Source of the DNA: Glycine soja
Taxonomy: Eukaryota > Streptophyta > Magnoliopsida > Fabales > Fabaceae
Direction: 5' to 3'
NCBI RefSeq assembly: GCF_004193775.1
Contig: NC_041021.1
Coordinates: forward strand, 20,924,632 to 20,988,631
Length of the DNA: 64,000 nucleotides
The notes under the pieces are model-generated. The model did not search any database. It worked only from the letters and a program-made list of their open reading frames with translations, and had not been told where the DNA came from. Within the stretch, counting starts at the first letter, position 1; every line of letters starts with the position of its first letter. The translations under genes were made by a program, and so were the position numbers. Below are positions 57,191-64,000 of the stretch, piece by piece.

Positions 57191-58054
57191 GTTTTACTAA
57201 AGTGAAACAAAATCGGTGCGAATCAAAACCCCGACATCTATCATGGGTGGAATGGATTAATGCATGAAGAAATGCATATGATACAGATGCAATTTATGAA
57301 TACGGGAGCCCGGGAAATTGTCTCCTTCTTAGATACAACGTCTTGGGGTAGCATAGTGCCCGACGCATGTATTTAAGAAGGTGACACGGACCATCCGTTG
57401 GTTTTCCAAAGAGAAGGGATCAAGACAGAACCCATGCATGATGCATATGCAAAAGGCACAACACGAGGATGTACATAGTACGACAATATTCACAAACAAA
57501 TATAATCAAAGGGGTACACGACATTTGACTACATGCATGGCAGTGTGAAAAAATGGCACGCAGCGTGTTTGCTTCGTACCCCTATTTTAGGGACCTACAT
57601 GGGAGGGAGCTAAAAGGGCTTTTAGTGATATTTCCCAAGGTGGTCATATCTCACTTGATGGTCTCTAGAGGTATCATCCCCTTCGAAGAACATATTGCAG
57701 CAGTATGGACTACTAGCAACAATATGTTATCAAAGAGAAAAACTCTAGATGAGGGTTCACTGTAATCAAGCAAGTCGGAGATCTAGCATGATCACAGATT
57801 CACCTCCACTCCTTATGTTCCCACGAGCCCGGGTATAGGGCCCTTTTTCAACTCACCGTATGTGCAAATAGTGTTGGTGTTTTGTGTGCATCAAATGAAT
57901 AAATATTTACCTCATGCATACATTTTTAAAATGCACTAAAAGCATCAAAGAGTTATATATACAAGAACATAAGAAAAATAAAGGGAAACCAACAAAGAAG
58001 AAAGTCATGATAAAACATTGCACAAGATTAAATGGCCTAACTCTCTAAAAGCAG
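57191..58054 (-). other. Element B leader between PBS and ORF1
   Basis: Inverted equivalent of 7011-7860. Non-coding; conserved phrases are shared with A and N. Confidence 0.6.
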
Positions 58055-58072
58055 TCCCCAGCGGAGTCGCCA
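58055..58072 (-). promoter_or_regulatory. Primer binding site (element B)
   Basis: TGGCGACTCCGCTGGGGA on the minus strand, two bases inside the 5' LTR. Confidence 0.87.
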
Positions 58073-58074
58073 AC

Positions 58075-59866
58075 TGTCACAACCTACCCTTCGGCAGGAG
58101 GGCGACACGAGACTCACGGGTGCGTATTCCAAGAAAGGAATACGCGTGGAGTCGCCACCAACGTTTATTTGAGTAAAACGTCGGAAAAACTGAAAAAGAC
58201 GTGGTCTACAAACTTTAAGTGAAAGGTTCGGGAGTTGTATTTACGCACGAGGAAGGTATTAGCACCCCATACGTCCGTCACAAGAGACGGCAGCCTTTAA
58301 TCAAATGTGCAAATATGACTTTATGTTATCTTCTCTATTTTCACGTTCTTATGTCTTTTTATGCCTTTTATTTTTTATTTTTTGTGGTCGACGAGGGTGT
58401 TTCCCTTGCTCCTACGTATTCCTCAATTGTGATAAGGAAATCAGACCTATGTAGTTCTTTGAGAACAAAGCATTTGGTTAAATTTATTTTTTTATCCTTT
58501 TTTTTTGCAAGATATGTTTTTATTGAATGAAAGGTCATTTAAGGCATTGGACCATTAAATAATCTTTCGATTTTTTTTTGGAAAGAGAGAAAACATTAAG
58601 GCATTGGACCATTAATGATCTCTTTATTTTTGAAAGAGGTAATAAAGTTACATGTTGATTTTAGGCCTTTAGAAATCCATGTTTAACCAATAAAAGCGGA
58701 CAAGACCATTTCAAGGCGTTGGGCCTTAAAAATGGCTTTTTAGGTGATGACAAAAGTTTGATTTATGAATTGATTTTAGCCTTAGTCTCACTTTGGTTAT
58801 TAGTCGATTCGATTAAGAAAGGGAAATTCTAAAGAAAACGTCCAATTGATTTTTTTGATTTATTTTACTAAAAGATATTTTTGATTATTATATTATTATT
58901 TTGCCTCTTTTTTGGTTTAAAACGTGGTTACGGCATGACCGAACGGTCGGAATTCATTTTAACAGAAATTAAAGGATGTTACAATACGAATGATCGGTGG
59001 AAATTTATTTTATTTTTGATTAGGCGAGAAAATGACTTAAATAAAAGACTAAAGCACGTCAAAAGGGGCTACGAAAAGTAAATGAAATGGAAATAAAAGA
59101 ACGCGAAACAAATGAGGACCACTAAGGATACATAGAATGAATTGAAAAGTTCGATTTCAGGAACTTACCGGTTGAAGACTGAAGAATGATGAAGAACGAC
59201 AAAGAACGGTTGAAATTTTCGTGAAATCACCCACGGAAACGTCACGGAAGCATTATGGAAGCGCCTCGGCTTTGATTTTCTTCACGGAAACAATTTTTCT
59301 CACTAATTTTAAGTGAATCTCAGATACCAGGAGGGTTGAACATTTTTGTTCTTCCCTCCTTTCCCTATTTATAGGAAAAGGAAGGAGAAGCTTGCCACCC
59401 AGCTTGCCGAGGAGAGCTAGGTTGCTTCCTCCAAAAGGCACCGCCTTCTGGAGAACTTCCTTGAAGGCCCAAGTGGGCTTGGTTGCTATTTGCACCCCCT
59501 GTTTACTAAATACACCCCTTGCCTTTTTTTGCTGATTCTTTTTCCGTAATGTTACGGAAACTTACGAATTACGTAACGATACTTGTTTTCTTTCCGTAAT
59601 GTTACGGAACCTTACGGATTACGTAATCATCCCTTTTTTGCCTTCCGGAATGTTACGAAAATTTACGGATTGCGCACTAACACTTCCTTTTGACTTTCGG
59701 CATGTCACGGAACTTCACGGATTGTGCAACAATGTTTTCTTTTGACTTTCGGCATGTCACGGAACTTCATGAATTGCCTAACGATGGGTGCCAAGTACCT
59801 CGAAGTGGTCAAATGAGGGTTGCATCCCAACAACGGATGGTCCCCGGACGAAATTAGGGTATGACA
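58075..59866 (-). repeat. 5' LTR of element B
   Basis: The LTR is 1792 bp, from TGTCACAACC to AGGGTATGACA in plus reading. It is nearly identical by eye to 39728-41521. TATA box on the minus strand at 59367-59373; TCCAACG-loop hairpins near 58545, 58600 and 58715. Confidence 0.93.
58384..58457 (-). other. Three-way-junction module, copy 13
   Basis: Minus-strand LTR type, matching copy 11 of the sister LTR, including the altered closing region. Confidence 0.55.
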
Positions 59867-60445
59867 ATAGCTAATTTAAAGGCAATCCAATTGCATTAGG
59901 GGACCCAACATCTAGAGGCCTGCATGAGAATTGGTCATCAAGCTTACAATGTTGAGATTTTATCAAGCTTAGTTATGCCTCACTTAACCACTAAGGCATT
60001 TTAGTTATGTTTACAATGTTGAGATTTTATTTTATTTCTTCTTTTATTTTCTATCAAGTGCATGAAAACTGATTGGTATAAACCATTTTTGAATTGAATA
60101 GACATGGGACTTTTGTTGGGTTTTAACATTGAAGCATGAGAATTGTCTCTGCTGGGGTTTTTCCTTGAATCACTTGATCTTATCAAGAATTGCTCGATTC
60201 TTGTGGCGATCCTCAAGTCTTATCAAACATTATTGTTTGTGGTGCCTATCTTGTTCTTCCTTTCACATTTTCTATTTCCTTGTTTAATTTCTACATTGCT
60301 AATTCTGAAATTTTGTCTGAAATTCTTATTTGCATATCTCTTGTTTTACTTAACCCATTTCAGTGTTTTTTGTGCCTAAAATGTGTTTCAGAATGTCCTC
60401 TTTCACCTCATTTTGGAACCGTTCCAATCCTAGTTCTATAGGCTG

Positions 60446-60476
60446 AGAAATGTATAAAAGTTAACGATACATTTCT
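60446..60476. repeat. Inverted repeat, 10-bp arms
   Basis: AGAAATGTAT and ATACATTTCT flank an 11-base loop. The arms are perfect. Confidence 0.8.
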
Positions 60477-60489
60477 GGCTCAATTGGTG

Positions 60490-60544
60490 TGTGAATCCCA
60501 TCCTAGAATTGATCCCAATTGAAGCAAGACAAGGGGGATTCACA
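60490..60544. repeat. Inverted repeat, 10-bp arms with 35-bp spacer
   Basis: TGTGAATCCC and GGGATTCACA are perfect complements. This could be a short remnant of a foldback element. Confidence 0.75.
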
Positions 60545-61782
60545 TCATGTTATTAGTTGGTCCCACTAGGCTCTTAAATCCCTTCGTTCCTATTTATAAG
60601 ATCCAAAATTGAAATGATATTTGTTCCTTTTCATAAGACCCAATCTATAATGTTTCTTGCATTAATTATTTTTAGACTAGAAATACCCCTCATTAAATCA
60701 AAGAGAGAATGTATTGACAAACAATTAGAAGATAAAGAGTATTAATCACAAGGATAATTTTGGAAAAGTTATAAATTTAAGACAAATTTATTGCTATCAA
60801 CTAAATTAACCATTTTTCTTAATATCAATCAATTAGGTATTTGGATCCTATATGTAGGAACTGAGGTAGTAATTAAATAAAACACTACTAGTATATTTAC
60901 TTTATCTTTGGTAACTGTTAGGGATTTTTCTTATGGTCAAGTGAAACCACAAGTTTTGAAAGAGTAATAGGACTTTCGCCCAAGTCGTGTCTCAAAGGAC
61001 TAGTATTTATCCATGCAATTTGACTTAAAAGACTAAGGTTTTGTAAGAGTATTTTCTCAAAGATTTTTTTTGAATATTTAAAGGATAATGAAGAGTAAAT
61101 AAATAAAGAAAGAAAGAAGAACTATAAGAACAAGAGTAATGTTAAATGGAATAGCACAAAATGAATGCAGTATTGTTGTGAGAATCGAGAGGTTTGAATA
61201 GTCAAGGTTAGACTTGGTTTTCCCTTCTTTCAATATAAAAAACACAATTAATTTAGTTATTCGTGCAATTTATTTCCAATTCACAAATATATTTTAACCC
61301 TAATGTCTTAGGTGGAAGAGCCTAAATTATTTAGATTAGTTCCCAATGTCTTGGCAAATTAATCTAGATAACCAACATTATCGATTAAGAATTAACAAAG
61401 CCTAATTAGTATTGACCTATTTCTAGTGACAATCTCAATTAACTACTTTTCTCAATTTCAAGAACCAAAAGAGTGTTTTCTAATTAAGCTAATGGTTCCT
61501 ATGATCGAGCAATAGGCGATCAGTCTAGAACAAGCATTAAGAATTGATGAAGAATAATAAAAGCATAAACAATTGTATTAAAAGGAGAACTACATGAGAT
61601 TAGGTTTAGCCATTTTCCAACCTCGCCAGATGAGAAGATTAAATGCTCATAATGTGAGTACAATTGCTCCTAGAAATCATACAAATGAATTCAATCTAAA
61701 AGCCTAGAAAATGATTCGCTCTCTCTCTCACAGAACTATTGTTTTGATTCATGCCAAGATGTTTCTTCATTCGTGCACGGGG

Positions 61783-61792
61783 TTTTTATAAA
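61783..61792 (-). promoter_or_regulatory. TATA box of the solo LTR
   Basis: Minus-strand TTTATAAAAA, followed by CCCCGTGCACG, a common layout in legume LTR promoters. It supports the minus orientation of this LTR. Confidence 0.6.
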
Positions 61793-61819
61793 CTGCTACA
61801 GGCTTGGGCCTGGCATGAC

Positions 61820-62210
61820 CTCCTTGCTTAAGTGTGGGTAATTAATGGCTCACTTAGGTGAGGCCTTTTGATCCTTAATGGCCTGGCTATTGTCTCCCTT
61901 TTCTTAAGCACACAGAATGTTGCGCTTGAGCAAGGTCTTCGTATCATTGATGGATTTGTGTCTCTCACTAAAGTTCCTTAAGACTTAGGCTTAAGTGAGA
62001 ACTTCCAGTGGCTTCAAGTGTGTTCTCTGACTTAGCTCACTTAAGCACATAATAGGACACACTTAAGCAAACTAGGCTTCATCAATCAACTTGTAAGTCC
62101 TCTCGCTTAAGTACCTAGGGAGATTCGCTTGAGTGAGGCATGTTAGTGGCTTCTCTAAATCAACCTGTCTTGGCTGGTTTAAGCGTATAACAAGCAACGC
62201 TTAAGGGATC
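61820..62210. repeat. Clustered CTTAAG-type motifs
   Basis: About ten variants of GCTTAAGTG, CACTTAAGC, CGCTTAAG and CTTGAGC occur in alternating orientation within ~400 bp, in the presumed U3. Confidence 0.7.
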
Positions 62211-62415
62211 AAATCCCCACTTATAATTTCTGACTTAATTCCTGCAAAACTCCATAAAAACATAAGAAATACTAACAATTTAACAACCTAAGGTATCTAT
62301 GTGTAATTTCTTATTTTATCCTAACTTTAAGTCAAAACAAGACTCAATGTATAAAAGAATACTAGATAATTGCCTCAAATCATGTGTAGAATTAAAGAAT
62401 ATTTGGCAATTATCA

Positions 62416-64000
62416 GAAACCTAATTTAATCAATAGAAGTTAATATAATAAATATATATTATAAGCTGATATATGTTTCTCTTAAATTACAAATAATATG
62501 AATATACATTAATGGAAAATTTAAAACTTCTAATAGTTTTAAAACTAACCTAATATATTTCTCCTAGAACATGAAAGCATCTCTAAAATATCCTTTATAA
62601 TTAAGTATAGTATCCTAAGACAAATATTTGTCCCTTGAGCTACTAGATATGGTTCCCTTCCCAAGGTTAAATTTGTAGGATGTTATAAAGACTGATTCTT
62701 AAGGATAATTTACCTTTAAGCATTTACACCATAAGGCTTAATGCTTAGAGGGTTATTCACTATACGACCAAGATTGTTTCAATGAGACTGATTAATATTG
62801 ATAAAAAAAAATATTGAACTAACCACAATGTAACAATTGAACCTCTAATATTGGACCTGAGACCTTAGGTCCAATCAAATTCTATAAATAAGGATGATTC
62901 CCTTTTATCACCGATCACACACACTCTAAAATTCCATGACGGCTGGAGTGCTTTGGCTTTGGGATCCGGGATCCATAATATAATTTTATATATTTGTGTT
63001 CCACAAATGCATACTAAATGGTTTGTCATTAATTCCATTTCAGCTTTATGCAATGTTGTAGACCTGTTATCTAAAGTTTCTAAAATCCCAATATCGAAAA
63101 AAAATAGTTTCTAAAATCCAAAAATTTCAAATAACTAATAATTATACTGTTATTCTTTTCAATACAATGAAACAATACGTCTCCTTAATTTGAGTACGAG
63201 ACTAGACAACTTAAATTTTTCTTGCTGAAAAATGTTAAAATGAAGAGCATCACTTCCAGATCATTAATTTGTCGATATGCAAATATTAGTCGATATGAAA
63301 TCAATCGGAGGTTCCCAATTAACGCGTTTAAATTTTATGTACATATATAATATAATTAATTTCCAGTCTTCATTTTTGTGGTGGCAGGTGATATTGTGTA
63401 GCTGGACGAGTGGACCGTATGTGGGATCTAGGCAATTGTATAATTCCTATTATAAGAAATTCTCCTTCATTTACTTATTCAATTGTTTTTGGTAATACAC
63501 GAATACTTTAAAGTTCAAAAGTCAGAACACGCAAATTGATGGAAACTAAAGAATGACTAAAATGTTCCTTTTATATTGATGAAAAGAATCTATCTAATTC
63601 TTGAAGCCAACCCTCCCCTCTCTCTCTCAAACATATTCATATGTATTTTCATTCCCTAATTCACATCACACCCACACACATATATAATAGCCGTCTAGAA
63701 TTGGCACTATATATAGTCTAGGATTATCATCTTTCATTCATGCCATTTCTTGGGTCAGTACTATAGCATGCAATTTAATATCCTTCCGTTGTTATATTTG
63801 TCCATCCATTTTTGTATAAAAACCCACCACTTATAATAGCGTAAATGATTTCATGTTTGGATTATAATTTTCAGAAGTTAATAGTTATAAGTTTTACATT
63901 CCAAACATGATTTTTCTATTTTTAACGTGTTTCCAAACATATCATTAGTATTTTTGTGATCATCGATCATAATCAAGAATAGCCATCAATATCCCATATC
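62416..64000. other. AT-rich flank without a recognised gene
   Basis: No long open frame. A perfect 8-bp-arm inverted repeat TTGGACCT/AGGTCCAA (62851-62874) is followed by a plus-strand TATA box (CTATAAATAA, near 62882). An ATG at 62937 opens only ~15 codons, so a promoter with a broken or spliced first exon is possible but weak. TTTGTGGTGGCAG near 63376 looks like a splice acceptor. CT-rich and TATATATAG sequence (63606-63720) could be another promoter. Small open frames 62865-63053 (minus) and 63277-63495 are unrecognised. Confidence 0.4.

Larger units (their letters stand above)
39728..59866 (-). mobile_element. Element B: Ogre/Tat-like Ty3-gypsy retrotransposon, minus strand, near full length
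   Basis: It is 20,139 bp, collinear with element A after inversion. From right to left it has LTR, PBS, ORF1, gag-protease-G-patch, intron, RT, RNase H, second RNase H, integrase, 3' ORF unit, tail, PPT, LTR. Target duplication is ATGGC/ATAGC. Gag-protease is open for 987 codons, but pol has frameshifts and an integrase active-site change, so B is not autonomous. Removing it rejoins a chromovirus reading frame, which supports the exact ends. Confidence 0.93.
59872..60915 (+). other. End of the chromovirus fragment and AT-rich flank
   Basis: From 59872 the interrupted integrase-element frame runs about ten more codons to a TAG near 59896. The next bases (GGGGACCC...) are probably its 3' untranslated part. 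An ~30-bp phrase with ACAATGTTGAGATTTTAT occurs twice (59945, 60011). From about 60440 there are two perfect inverted repeats, 60446-60476 and 60490-60544. No gene seen; open frames 60143-60441 are hydrophobic T-rich noise. Confidence 0.5.
60916..62415 (-). repeat. Probable solo LTR of an unrelated LTR element, minus orientation
   Basis: The left end TGTTAGG and right end AATTATCA give TG...CA termini. The flanks GTAAC (60911-60915) and GAAAC (62416-62420) match at four of five bases. On the minus strand a TATA box (TTTATAAAAACC, 61781-61792) lies inside, with repeated CTTAAG-type motifs in the presumed U3 (61800-62210). No coding region or second LTR is attached. Confidence 0.6.

Noticed and set aside
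60143..60441. Host membrane protein frame
   Set aside because: Short, T-rich, overlapping in two frames, with no recognisable motif.

Overview
The window looks like plant nuclear DNA, most likely from a legume and probably Glycine-like. This is judged from the Ogre/Tat-type Ty3-gypsy elements and their LTR style, not from a search. It is almost entirely nested LTR retrotransposons. I found no intact host gene and no tRNA or rRNA gene.

Layout. (1) 1-103 is the end of a minus-strand LTR cut by the window edge. (2) 104-5239 plus 38604-~38970 is element X, an old non-autonomous Ogre-like element: gag remnant, 24-bp minisatellite, remnant of a 3' ORF, long tail. (3) Element A (+ strand, 5240-38598, target duplication CCCAG) is inserted in X. 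It carries a 5' LTR, PBS, ORF1 (plant-mobile-domain/DUF7745-like plus coiled coil), gag-protease-G-patch, a ~180-bp intron, RT, RNase H, a second RNase H, integrase, and a 3' ORF with its own promoter-like leader and intron. A hairpin-rich tail, PPT and 3' LTR follow. (4) Element N (+, 24758-37694, duplication ATATC) is inserted in the 3' LTR of A. It is non-autonomous like X: gag, minisatellite, 3' ORF remnant, no pol. (5) 38971-39727 is a degraded chromovirus-type integrase fragment that continues at 59872. (6) Element B (- strand, 39728-59866, duplication ATGGC/ATAGC) splits that fragment and is a near full-length sister of A. (7) 60916-62415 is a probable solo LTR of an unrelated family. 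(8) 62416-64000 is AT-rich flank with only weak promoter-like signals.

How the parts fit. A and B (each about 20 kb without nested DNA) show the full coding plan, but every pol is disabled by stops, frameshifts or active-site changes. Gag-protease of B is the longest open frame (987 codons). X and N lack pol and would need proteins supplied in trans. Nested insertion gives a relative order: X before A before N. B is independent of that series.

Most interesting observations. A ~75-nt module occurs 13 times in LTRs and tails and can fold as a three-way junction, with compensatory changes between copies. LTR leaders carry a GTCCAACGCC-loop hairpin with a compensatory pair. The 24-bp minisatellite that sits where pol should be has arms that co-vary. 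The 3' ORF looks like a separate spliced transcription unit. A G-patch lies just after the protease. All are by-eye readings.
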